A DNA stretch of 64,000 nt from Legionella_A sp963772805 (lineage in GTDB: Bacteria > Pseudomonadota > Gammaproteobacteria > Legionellales > Legionellaceae): contig CAVYYU010000008.1 of NCBI GenBank assembly GCA_963772805.1, forward strand, positions 806,001-870,000, read 5' to 3'. Below, piece by piece: positions 25,918 through 34,343 of this stretch (position 1 is the first letter of the stretch; each line of letters starts with the position of its first letter). The translations under genes and the position numbers were made by a program. The notes under the pieces are model-generated. The model made no database searches. It was not told the DNA's origin and saw only the letters and a program-made list of their open reading frames with translations.

Positions 25918-26667
25918 TTACATAGGCAGCCATAGATATGAGCACGCCATGGCGAGCATTGACGCGTAATTTCGTTTCAGTTTGTCATATCTTGTTGCAA
26001 TTGCTCGGACGTGTTTGAGGCGTGCAAAAACATTTTCGACCAGATGCCTATATTTGTACAAACACCAATCCATGTCACCATTCCCTGTTTTTGAATTCTT
26101 TTTCTTCGGAATAAGGGGTGTCGATCCTTTTTCTCGAATGAGTACTCGAATATCTTCACTGTCATAGCCTTTGTCCGCAATGATATAATCAGACAAAGGA
26201 AGACGTGCAATTAATTCTGGGGCGGCCTTGCTGTCATGCACTTCACCACCCGTAAGATCAAATTCTATTGGAAGGCCAAATGCATCAACAGCCATATGAA
26301 TTTTCGTTGTATTTCCGCCAACGGATTTTCCAATCGCTTGATTTTCTTTACCAATAGTTCCTGCACTGTGTTGATGAGCCTTAACTATACTTCCATCAAT
26401 AAACTCCCATTCAAGCTCAGGATCATCCACTAAACATTTAAATATTTTGACCAACTTGTCTTTGCATGACCAGCGGTTAAATTTTTGGTATATTGTATTC
26501 CAGTTTCCAAACTCTGCTGGCAGGTCTCGCCAAGGACAGCCTACGCGCATACGATACAGCATGGCTTCAACCATAAAACGAAACTCGGGCTTGTCATAAA
26601 TCCCTTGTTGTAGCATGATTATCCCTAGCTTCGACCATACTTCGTCACTGAGCATTAGTCTGGCCAT
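25918..26667 (-). CDS. IS5-family transposase
   Basis: A 249-residue single-ORF transposase. The N-terminal DUF4096-type region has V-G-C-P-W-R-D-L-P and F-N-R-W. The DDE core has D in E-F-I-D-G-S-I-V-K-A-H-Q-H, D in I-I-A-D-K-G-Y-D-S and E in R-H-L-V-E-N-V-F-A-R-L-K. Many IS427-group members need a frameshift to make this protein; here it is one open frame, so it should be functional. Confidence 0.9.
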   Translation of the reverse strand: MARLMLSDEVWSKLGIIMLQQGIYDKPEFRFMVEAMLYRMRVGCPWRDLPAEFGNWNTIYQKFNRWSCKDKLVKIFKCLVDDPELEWEFIDGSIVKAHQHSAGTIGKENQAIGKSVGGNTTKIHMAVDAFGLPIEFDLTGGEVHDSKAAPELIARLPLSDYIIADKGYDSEDIRVLIREKGSTPLIPKKKNSKTGNGDMDWCLYKYRHLVENVFARLKHVRAIATRYDKLKRNYASMLAMACSYLWLPM

Positions 26668-26881
26668 TTCAAATTCGTTTTATTTTGGTGTGGGAGCCGT
26701 GATTTTACGAGTTTGATCCTATTTATCAATGGGTTGAAATGTGATTGCTCATGATGGTGTGTTATCAAAAACGAATTGTAAGCTAAATTAAAAGCGCTGT
26801 GTTTTATACGGGCATTTTCTGGATACCGCGGATAAACCGCGGTACGTCGGCGACGGGGAGATCAAATGTCAACAGCTCCTA

Positions 26882-27090
26882 ATAATATCCGATGTTGTGC
26901 GGTTATCTGAAGCATCGTTATCCCATAAAATCAACAATGAGCTGAGACACCAAGCTTGCAGGCATTGCACTTACTTTAAGTATACTGCCACAAGGCCGAT
27001 GAAGTTCAATAGCAAAAATAATTTAATCCCCTTGCCCATCAGAAAGCCATAACTGTAGACGATTCCTTTTAAAGCAAACTATTTTTAGGG
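26882..27090. other. Gene remnant (minus strand), unidentified
   Basis: On the minus strand about 27050-26920 reads Q-L-W-L-S-D-G-Q-G-D, a stop, then F-A-I-E-L-H-R-P-C-G and L-V-S-Q-L-I-V-D-F-M. This resembles the C-terminal end of IS66 accessory ORFs. It is broken and has no start. Confidence 0.3.
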
Positions 27091-27386
27091 TAAATTAATT
27101 TTCTGTTTTATTACACCCAAAACTAAAACATAAAATAGTTTAAATTCAATACTGTTATTTAAATATTTATTTGATATGATGTACGACCTCGTACTAAAAA
27201 TATTTACAACAGCCCTCTTGTGGATATTTTTTTTGAACAACCCGCTAATATTTATTGACAAACAACACTCAAATCAGAAACACCAATAATAGCAAGGCTT
27301 GCAGGCACTTTTGTATTTAATCATCCCGTGATATTTATCCACAATTTCTGTGGATAAGTCTGTGTATACAATATTAAAAGCCTTAA
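27091..27386. repeat. Origin-like repeat with DnaA boxes, copy 2
   Basis: The second copy of 10782-11076, same orientation, 16.3 kb away. The DnaA boxes are conserved: TTATCCACA at 27335-27343, TGTGGATAA at 27349-27357, TGTGGATAT at 27219-27227, and TGTGTATAC at 27361, which is closer to consensus than in copy 1. The boxes are conserved while surrounding bases differ. Confidence 0.75.
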
Positions 27387-27498
27387 ATAATAACTCATTG
27401 ATGGACTGCTTAGACATTCTCCAAAGTATTAATCAAATCGGCTTTATGCTTGTGATATAGGGCAGAGTGTTAAACGTCAACTATCATTGCCGGTTCGT
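27387..27498. other. Spacer between DnaA-box repeat and IS
   Basis: I see no gene. Part of it (A-A-C-T-A-T-C-A-T-T-G-C-C read as bases near 27478) is echoed on the far side of the IS at about 29617-29630. Confidence 0.3.
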
Positions 27499-27760
27499 AT
27501 TGCCTCATGAAAAAATCATACTTTTAACCAATCGTTGCCTCAGCAAGAATCATACTTGTCCCCAATAGCAGGATCAATTAACTGTTTACAGTTTGTCATT
27601 GAATGAGCATAGATGAAATGACATTATTACACCAACAATGACTAACGTAAGGACAGCATGCTACCACTTTATTATACCTGGTAAGGGTACGTCACGATAT
27701 AATTGGAATGGAAATAGCAATGACCGTGACGGGCTTCTGAGTTGCGAAAGTCAACGTATA

Positions 27761-28468
27761 TTAATTCACTAGTTCAACAATAGTTTCACAAGATTCAAAT
27801 ACGGCTTGAGCAATTAATGATATATATGACTCGGATGAATCATCTTGAAGGTGTCTTTTTTTAGATTGCATTTCTTGATGAATTTTTAATTGTTCCAATT
27901 GCCATTTAGATACCCGTCGTTGCAATGTCCTAAGCTGACTTATCTTAAATTCATCAGGTTTTTTTTCAACCAGATTTTCAAGAATTAATTTAGCTGAAAT
28001 TGCTGGATTTAATTCCAATCGCACTTTTATTTTTTCCCATTCATTCACAAAGGCGTCTTCACGCGTAAGCCAAGTCCTTGGGGCGAGGTCTTTCCTTTGT
28101 TTTTTTGTGCGCCTATAACGCCTAACATTACTGGGTGACGGAGTTGTCTCCTCAGCGATAGGTTGTTGAGTAGCCTGTTTAGTGCTATCTGCTAAATCAG
28201 TATTTATATTATCCGTTGATTGAGCCGTCATGTTTTGAGCCTCAAAATTACTCACATCATTCCCCACACCCACTCCTTGATAATCATTTATTTTTGAATT
28301 AATAAGTTCGTTAATGACGGTCTCAGCTATGCTACATTCGATCACGTCAACTCCACCGCTTGGCTTCCAAGCATGCCTCCAGAAGTTATCTTGTAGTTTT
28401 ACTAGATTATTAAGTAAATCAACAGGATCTAAGCTATTGTATTGTGTTTCAAGTTTTTTCTTTTTCAA
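27761..28468 (-). CDS. C-terminal part of rve-type transposase (second frame)
   Basis: 235 residues. The start K-L-E-T-Q-Y-N-S-L-D-P-V-D-L-L-N-N-L-V-K-L-Q-D looks like the direct continuation of the upstream transposase frame; homologues are single proteins in my recollection. The end K-I-S-Q-L-R-T-L-Q-R-R-V-S-K-W is typical of this integrase-like transposase group. The two frames overlap by 20 bases at an A5-G-A6 run, and the second frame is +1 relative to the first. Either an indel broke the gene or slippage at the A run joins the parts. Confidence 0.6.
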   Translation of the reverse strand: MKKKKLETQYNSLDPVDLLNNLVKLQDNFWRHAWKPSGGVDVIECSIAETVINELINSKINDYQGVGVGNDVSNFEAQNMTAQSTDNINTDLADSTKQATQQPIAEETTPSPSNVRRYRRTKKQRKDLAPRTWLTREDAFVNEWEKIKVRLELNPAISAKLILENLVEKKPDEFKISQLRTLQRRVSKWQLEQLKIHQEMQSKKRHLQDDSSESYISLIAQAVFESCETIVELVN

Positions 28469-29510
28469 TTTGAGTTACATGTTGAGATAGTATTAGACGT
28501 TGATATGGGGTTTTGGCTTTATCATATTTTTTTGTCACTTTTGCACCATCTCTTTTTTTAGACAATAACTTTAATGATGGTTGAAAAAAATTAACATAAA
28601 GGCGTAACACAGCATATAATTCTGATAATGCATTGTAGGCATCTATGCCTTCATATCGATCATACCCAATTAATCGGCGGACGATTGATCCGTTCTTTTC
28701 TTCTACGTGGGCTTGGTCATTTTTTTTATATGCCCGAGATCGCGTAAAAGTAATCGCATTTAACTTGCAAAACTCAAGCAATGCGTAATTAATAAACTCA
28801 CTTCCGTTATCCGTATCTAATCCTAAGAATGCGAACGGCAATAACTTTTGGGCAACTTTTAATGCTGCTATGACGTTGATCTCGCCTTTAACTAATATGG
28901 GGAAAAATTCAGTCCATGTCGATGCAATATCAGTTACCACAAGTGTATTTAGATAAGAACCATTAGTTTTTGACCCACAATGGGCAACCAAATCACCTTC
29001 TAAAAATCCAGGAACAACATCATCCCAGTCAGCAAAAGTTCTAATCTTAATTTGTTTTTTTAAAAGACTACCTGCAGTTGTAGTGCAAAGCCCTTTTTTA
29101 CCCTCTCTTCGTTCAGTCTCTAATAGGCGATCTACAGTGGCAGGACTGATGGTTAATAATTTAGCCCGGACATCTTCTGGTAAAGACACGTGTCCAAAGC
29201 GTTCAAGGGCAGACAAAAGATCTGGTATGAAGGGGACTAATCGTTTAGAGCATATTTGATTAGCCGCATTCCATACAGTAAGCAGGGCCTGTCGAAGAGC
29301 CTCGTCATATTTCTTGTTGTTTTGTCGTTTTAATGTTTTATTAGCGCCAGAGTCGGTTTCAGCTGAATTAAATAAGTTTATCGCATATTTACGACCGTAA
29401 CTTGTTAACGTACAAAACTCATTAAGAATTTTACTTTTATCGCTATAATTAGCTTCTTTGTAGCGTTGTTGAATATGTTTTAATAATTCTCTACGTGTTG
29501 TTGCGCTCAT
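28449..29510 (-). CDS. Transposase, integrase (rve) core
   Basis: About 353 residues from an ATG at 29510 preceded by GGGGGA; a TTG five codons upstream is also open. The N-terminal helix-turn-helix is L-N-E-F-C-T-L-T-S-Y-G-R-K-Y-A. The catalytic core has D in F-L-E-G-D-L-V-A-H, D in L-D-T-D-N-G-S-E-F and E in A-H-V-E-E-K-N-G-S-I-V-R-R-L-I-G-Y. It terminates at an A-rich overlap with the next frame. Family not assigned. Confidence 0.75.
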   Translation of the reverse strand: MSATTRRELLKHIQQRYKEANYSDKSKILNEFCTLTSYGRKYAINLFNSAETDSGANKTLKRQNNKKYDEALRQALLTVWNAANQICSKRLVPFIPDLLSALERFGHVSLPEDVRAKLLTISPATVDRLLETERREGKKGLCTTTAGSLLKKQIKIRTFADWDDVVPGFLEGDLVAHCGSKTNGSYLNTLVVTDIASTWTEFFPILVKGEINVIAALKVAQKLLPFAFLGLDTDNGSEFINYALLEFCKLNAITFTRSRAYKKNDQAHVEEKNGSIVRRLIGYDRYEGIDAYNALSELYAVLRLYVNFFQPSLKLLSKKRDGAKVTKKYDKAKTPYQRLILSQHVTQIEKEKT

Positions 29511-29612
29511 TTTTTCCCCCATCAAAATCTCTCATAAATATTAAAGAGTACGATTTTATTTGAGGCAACGGTTGACTAATAGTTCATTTTTTCATGAGGC
29601 AATGCGCGGTTC

Positions 29613-29648
29613 GCGACAATTATCATTGCCAGTTAAGATAATTGTCGC
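29613..29648. repeat. Perfect 12-bp hairpin
   Basis: GCGACAATTATC and GATAATTGTCGC are separated by 12 bases. It lies just outside the IS and could be a terminator or protein-binding palindrome. Confidence 0.6.
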
Positions 29649-29969
29649 CTAATAGCAGAGCATCAATTTAATTTTGATCCTTCCCTGATTTGTCGAGCAC
29701 CCTAATGTGAGAATGAAATCTCAACGCAGAGGGGCAATATGAGCAATAGTAATCCAGATAAAAATAGTCCGTAAAAAAGATAGTCCTCAATTTATAGATC
29801 TTGCTACTGAAGAGCACGTGCCGCAAAGAAGTTTAAAGCAACCATGAACAATAATCATCAATTGCAAATTACGCCAAATTAATCGCTATATAATTTTTTA
29901 GCTCACCAAGTGAATACTAAGTGGGTTGGTTTTTCCAGGACAAGATCAGAGAACCTCATAAAGTCTCGA
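29649..29969. other. Gene-poor stretch with a broken short frame
   Basis: A weak start at 29739 (M-S-N-S-N-P-D-K-N-S) stops after about 11 codons, while another frame continues with D-S-P-Q-F-I-D-L-A-T-E-E-H. This may be a degraded small gene. Nothing else seen. Confidence 0.3.
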
Positions 29970-31652
29970 CTAGGTAATAAAGCCTTTTTTTAACAAACGC
30001 TCAATTTCACATGCAGGAACTGGTTTACTAAAAAGATATCCCTGTAGTAAATCGCCATGATATTTTTTTACAATGGAAGCCTGCTCTTTTGATTCAATAC
30101 CTTCTACTATGACCTGTAAATTATATATTTTAGCCAAAGCAATAATGTTTTCTAATAAATGTTGGGTTGTTTTATTAACAGTTAAGTCATTAACAAATGA
30201 TTTGTCTATTTTTAAGACATTAATGGGCAAATGCTTAAGAGAACTCAGCGATGAATATCCAGTACCAAAATCATCAACGGAAATTTTTACAGATAAATCA
30301 GCTATTTTTTGTAATAGTTCGATGGAGGCCGCCAGATCGATCATCATAAGACTTTCGGTGATTTCAAGTTCAAGACAGTCAGGTGGTATTTTCGTGGATT
30401 TTAACACTTGAGAGATCAAATCCAATAAGCCAGGAAATTGCAATTGCCGTTGAGAAACATTCACCGCCATAAACAAATGATGACCTTTGTTGTGCCATTT
30501 CTTTAATTGCTCACATGCGCTTTGTAACACCCATGCACCAATAAGAATAATTAGACCTGTATTTTCGCAGAGAGGAATAAATGAATCTGGTGCTAGCAAT
30601 CCGAGAGTAGGATGCTGCCAACGGATTAAAGCCTCAACGCCCTTAATCCTGTTTGTAGAGGCTGCTACAATGGGCTGGTAATACACCAAAAATTCCTGTT
30701 TCTCAATGGCGCTATGTAGTTCTCTCTCTGTGATTGAGTTTGTTTTAATATTTTTTGAAGATACTTTGTAAATTTTCCAGTTATTTGCTCCAAACCCTTT
30801 GCTCTCGCCACAAGCAATCCGCGCATGATTAATTAAATCATCGTAATTATCACCATGTTCTGGGAAAACACTGAACCCGATGTTTAAACTTGGATACAAT
30901 ACAAGATTCGAAATTGTTAAGGGTTGATTTAGCTCTTTAATTAATTTATCCAGAGCCTGCGTTAAAAGTGTCAATTTTTTGTAATAAACCAACGCATAAA
31001 ATTTATCACCGACACGTTTTAATCGTTGTTCAGATTTAGTCCATAACAGTAACTTGGTAGCAATGATTTTTAATATCTCATCATTACCATTTGGGCCGAT
31101 ATGTTCTTGAATTTGAGTAAACCTATCAAAATCCAGAATGACAAGGGCAAATGAATTGTGCTCCAAACGTGAAACGTTTATCATTTCAATGATAGCTTGA
31201 TTAAATAAAAATTGGTTAGGAAGCCCGGTAAGAGGATCATGATCCAGTATCCAAGATAGCTTTTTTTCTTGTTCCGACAGTTCCTCGCTCAGACGAAAAG
31301 CATCTTCTATAACTTGCAAAAGTTCTTCATTACGCCAAGGTTTACTTAAAAATTTATAGATGGCGCCTTCATTAATAGCTTCTTTAATTGCATTAAAATC
31401 AGAATAAGCGCTTAAAATGATTCTCATTACACGAGGATGAAGCGCCTTAACTTTAACCAATAATTCAGATCCCGTCATCTGAGGCATAAACTGATCCGAT
31501 ATAATCACCTGTATTGGATGCTTTGCCAATATTTCCAAAGCATCAGAACCATTGGAACAGCTGTAAACTTGATAACCTGCAATCTGAAACAAACGTTGTA
31601 ATGCTTTTAAAATATTGGGTTCGTCATCTACAATCAACAACGTTTGTTGCAT
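29970..31652 (-). CDS. Response regulator with GGDEF (degenerate) and EAL domains
   Basis: 560 residues from the ATG at 31652, chosen because AGGAAG lies six bases upstream; an upstream ATG at 31706 adds 18 residues. The REC domain (1-120) has L-L-I-V-D-D-E-P, phospho-acceptor Asp in V-I-I-S-D-Q-F-M-P and Lys in F-L-S-K-P-W. The GGDEF domain (~135-290) has V-G-D-K-F in place of GGDEF, so diguanylate cyclase activity is unlikely. The EAL domain (~310-550) keeps G-V-E-A-L-I-R-W, E-I-T-E-S, D-D-F-G-T-G-Y-S-S, L-K-I-D and E-G-I-E-S. It is therefore likely a phosphorylation-controlled cyclic-di-GMP phosphodiesterase. It lies 69 bp after the fadL-like gene, same strand. The orphan histidine kinase at 55.6 kb is a possible but unproven partner. 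Confidence 0.87.
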   Translation of the reverse strand: MQQTLLIVDDEPNILKALQRLFQIAGYQVYSCSNGSDALEILAKHPIQVIISDQFMPQMTGSELLVKVKALHPRVMRIILSAYSDFNAIKEAINEGAIYKFLSKPWRNEELLQVIEDAFRLSEELSEQEKKLSWILDHDPLTGLPNQFLFNQAIIEMINVSRLEHNSFALVILDFDRFTQIQEHIGPNGNDEILKIIATKLLLWTKSEQRLKRVGDKFYALVYYKKLTLLTQALDKLIKELNQPLTISNLVLYPSLNIGFSVFPEHGDNYDDLINHARIACGESKGFGANNWKIYKVSSKNIKTNSITERELHSAIEKQEFLVYYQPIVAASTNRIKGVEALIRWQHPTLGLLAPDSFIPLCENTGLIILIGAWVLQSACEQLKKWHNKGHHLFMAVNVSQRQLQFPGLLDLISQVLKSTKIPPDCLELEITESLMMIDLAASIELLQKIADLSVKISVDDFGTGYSSLSSLKHLPINVLKIDKSFVNDLTVNKTTQHLLENIIALAKIYNLQVIVEGIESKEQASIVKKYHGDLLQGYLFSKPVPACEIERLLKKGFIT

Positions 31653-31721
31653 AATGACTTCCTGTGATTTATTGATGGGAGTCTTGTCAATCACATTCGT
31701 TGCCATCTTAATAGTTTCCCT

Positions 31722-32990
31722 CTATGAAATATTCCAATTAATTTGTGCACCTACAACGGTTGTTTGCGTTTTGGTAGAACCATCTAAGGATGTCAACGCG
31801 TTCATATAATGAATCGGCATTTGCTTAAAGAACGAATGCCCCACCCCAACATCATAACCCAGTGCTTTATTTTGTTGAAAATGAAACCCAAGGGTGAGCA
31901 CATTTGCACTACCAACCGGATCGGCGACCCCGCGATCACGATTATTAGAAGGCGTACTAAGGAATAATACCCCCCCACGTAGCAACCATTTTTCTGTGGC
32001 TTTAAACGTAGCGCCAACTGCATAATCAAAACAATTATGATAGTTGAACGGTATTGTTACAGGGACAGATACACCAAAAGGTGTCATTGTGCTTTTCATG
32101 ACAACCTGGTCAAATGACTCCCAGTTAGTGTAAAATACAGTTGCCATACCCGTCCACCGCGAGTTCAAATCGTGCTGCAAAGAAAAATTGGCTCGAGCTG
32201 GTAAGGCTGCATTAATTCTTTGACTGCCCTGACTAAGCGTCACGCCTGATGGTGTGTCTACTTCACTATAACCATTTGTTTTTGCATGAATAATAGAATA
32301 ATAAGTCAAACCAACACGCGTTTGAGGTGAGATTTTCAATAAAGTGCCCGCATGCCAACCATAACCCCATCCTTTAACATGATTTCGCAGTTTTGAATCA
32401 CCAAATGCAGACAATGGTGGCCCATACTCATTATTGAGAATGATATCCAAATGTAAAATATCAAAACCCGCGCCGAAAGAAATATGCTCATCAAACTTAA
32501 ATCCCAAACTAGGATCTAAATCCAAACCAACAATTTGTGAGGTTGTTGCTGCATAACGCACCATAGAGGTTGAATTATATTTTGTCCCAAGCCCAAAGGG
32601 TGCAGTTAAACCAATACCAAATGTGATTCGGTCGGTCATCGGCTTTGAGTAAAAAATTGAAGGCGAAAATGCTTTGATTGAACCGCGTGCCGTTCCATGC
32701 TGAACAACTGGTGCCGGATATAAAAAAGATGGTGTAGTAGATGTGCCCGTAAATTTTGTTGAACCCACTATTCCCAAAGGATTAATCATCAACTGTTGAT
32801 GCGGTAATTCAACCAACGCTGCTGGGTTGGTGTAAGAGACGCTGGCATCTTTCGTTGCTGTTGACCAATCAGCATAACCTACACCTAAACTTGATGAGTT
32901 GACGAAGAGCATCCCAAAATCTGAGGAAAACGCTGATGATGGTATATTTAAACTGAGTACTGCCAACACGGCAGGATATATTTTTCGCAC
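31722..32990 (-). CDS. FadL/OmpP1-type outer-membrane transporter
   Basis: A 422-residue protein of the FadL/TodX family, which moves long-chain fatty acids or other hydrophobic compounds across the outer membrane. Residues 1-22 are a signal peptide ending S-S-A-F-S-S. The mature start has the family pattern (N-S-S-S-L-G-V-G-Y-A-D, S-Y-T-N-P-A-A-L) with the N-P-A-A motif of the hatch domain. The rest alternates beta strands and ends in a C-terminal strand (Q-I-N-W-N-I-S). The start is GTG at 32990 with GGA nearby. Placement beside the polyketide genes could mean export or uptake of a hydrophobic product, but it may be unrelated. Confidence 0.88.
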   Translation of the reverse strand: MRKIYPAVLAVLSLNIPSSAFSSDFGMLFVNSSSLGVGYADWSTATKDASVSYTNPAALVELPHQQLMINPLGIVGSTKFTGTSTTPSFLYPAPVVQHGTARGSIKAFSPSIFYSKPMTDRITFGIGLTAPFGLGTKYNSTSMVRYAATTSQIVGLDLDPSLGFKFDEHISFGAGFDILHLDIILNNEYGPPLSAFGDSKLRNHVKGWGYGWHAGTLLKISPQTRVGLTYYSIIHAKTNGYSEVDTPSGVTLSQGSQRINAALPARANFSLQHDLNSRWTGMATVFYTNWESFDQVVMKSTMTPFGVSVPVTIPFNYHNCFDYAVGATFKATEKWLLRGGVLFLSTPSNNRDRGVADPVGSANVLTLGFHFQQNKALGYDVGVGHSFFKQMPIHYMNALTSLDGSTKTQTTVVGAQINWNIS

Positions 32991-33066
32991 ATTAAATCCA
33001 TTTAGTTAAGCTTCATCCATTCTATATGTCGTAGTTCTTTGTTGTAAACTACTATTCAATATCATC

Positions 33067-34285
33067 CAGGGCAAGAGCGTCAAAGTTCAAATTCCTAACA
33101 CCTTTTCCCTATATTCGTCATAAAGACTCGCTTTTCGTCTTTTTCGAGGAACTGAAAACTTTGATTCCGACTCTTTTCTTATCAAATTCAACGCAAGGTG
33201 TCGCATAACACTCATGTTCTCTGCAGCCACTCCCCGTCTAATTCTTGAGTCATCTTCTTTAAACGTAACATCCATAACCCAATGCAAGGAATTTTCAACG
33301 TGCCAATGACATCGGATTGCATGGTTGATTTTAGGCGCATTAGCCTCAAGTGAGCTAATATAATAACGTTTTTCCTGAGTAACAACATTATTAATGTCAC
33401 GAGAAGATATAATGCAAATCAAACTTTTTAAATCAGCCCACTCTTTGCGAAAATCTTTAAGGTAATCAGGTAAAGGAATAGCATAACAAACTCTTGATTC
33501 AATTCGTCCATGACCATAATCATTTTCTTCAGCTCTAGAGTGCTCAACAGCCGCAAAATTTTTTTTAATCGCTGTTGAAAAAAAATCGCTCACCATCTCT
33601 TGTAGTTCGCTTTGATTCCCTTTGAGTGCTAAAACATAATCGGCTTCGCATTCACGTATTTTTTTTGCAATATCGCGTTGGCATCCCATTGCATCAATAG
33701 TAACAATACATCCTTTTAGTTCCAGAATATCAAGCAACTGCGGGATTGCCGTTATCTCATTAGATTTTGTATCTGTTTTTTGCTGCCCTAAAACCACGCC
33801 ATTTTGGCAAGCCCATGCACTAACCATATGGATCGCTGCTTTACGATTCTTTTTATCGTAAGAGCGACGGGCTTGTTTTCCATCAATGGCTACGATTTCT
33901 CCATCTGTTATTTTAGCTATCGATTGAACCCAGCTTATAAAACAGGATTGAAGTGCTTTTGGTGATAAACAAGACATCACTCGAGCAACCGTATCATGAC
34001 GAGGTATACCATTTTCGTAAGGCAAAAATTTTCTCAGCCAATCCAATTTACCATGTCCAAAATCTTCTATGGCTTCCCAGCCGTCAAATCCAGAAACAAT
34101 TGCGCTGATACAGAGAAATACAATCTCTATTAGTGGGTAATCTGTCCGGCCTCTTACACGTGGATCGGGTAAATCACCAAAATACTCTACTAAACCATTA
34201 GACATTCAAATAGCCTCATTTTATAAAATGTGGCTATTTGATCATAGCTCGCTGCTATTTAAAAGATTTTGGTGATCTTGCCCTG
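33067..34285 (-). mobile_element. ISAs1-family element 2
   Basis: A 1219-bp element with imperfect ends CAGGGCAAGAGCGTCAAA (left) and CAGGGCAAGATCACCAAA (right, inverted). It is flanked by the exact 10-bp duplication CAATATCATC (33057-33066, 34286-34295). It separates the fadL-like gene from the polyketide genes. Confidence 0.93.
33087..34205 (-). CDS. ISAs1-family transposase 2
   Basis: 372 residues, DDE_Tnp_ISAs1 type. D-P-R-V-R-G-R-T-D-Y-P-L lies near the N-terminus. Catalytic residues are D in V-A-I-D-G-K-Q-A-R, D in T-I-D-A-M-G-C-Q and E in C-H-W-H-V-E-N-S-L-H-W. Intact. It is a distinct subtype from the element at 14-15 kb. Confidence 0.92.
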   Translation of the reverse strand: MSNGLVEYFGDLPDPRVRGRTDYPLIEIVFLCISAIVSGFDGWEAIEDFGHGKLDWLRKFLPYENGIPRHDTVARVMSCLSPKALQSCFISWVQSIAKITDGEIVAIDGKQARRSYDKKNRKAAIHMVSAWACQNGVVLGQQKTDTKSNEITAIPQLLDILELKGCIVTIDAMGCQRDIAKKIRECEADYVLALKGNQSELQEMVSDFFSTAIKKNFAAVEHSRAEENDYGHGRIESRVCYAIPLPDYLKDFRKEWADLKSLICIISSRDINNVVTQEKRYYISSLEANAPKINHAIRCHWHVENSLHWVMDVTFKEDDSRIRRGVAAENMSVMRHLALNLIRKESESKFSVPRKRRKASLYDEYREKVLGI

Positions 34286-34343
34286 CAATATCATCCTTCA
34301 ATTGAGACTCAGTAGCGAGAGTGAGTTATCATCATCTCTACGC

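Larger units (their letters stand above)
25443..26879 (-). mobile_element. IS5-family (IS427-like) element carrying a GIY-YIG gene
   Basis: A 1437-bp element with 61-bp inverted ends (one mismatch) starting GGGGCTGTTGACATTTGATC or GGAGCTGTTGACA. TA flanks both sides (25441-25442, 26880-26881). Each end includes a palindrome TACCGCGG-N5-CCGCGGTA. The terminal repeats are much longer than the roughly 20 bp usual for IS5 relatives. It contains a GIY-YIG gene as passenger and the transposase. Confidence 0.82.
27499..29603 (-). mobile_element. rve-type IS with GCCTCA end repeats
   Basis: Both ends start ATTGCCTCATGAAAAAAT and each contains a second inner TTGCCTCA-type repeat (left inner near 27526, right inner near 29570). 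This gives four putative transposase sites. The element holds a transposase in two overlapping frames on the minus strand. Target duplication not resolved. Confidence 0.7.

Noticed and set aside
27478..29630. Long target duplication around the IS at 27.5-29.6 kb
   Set aside because: CGGTTCG and ATCATTGCC occur on both sides but not at equal distance from the ends, so they do not form a proper duplication.
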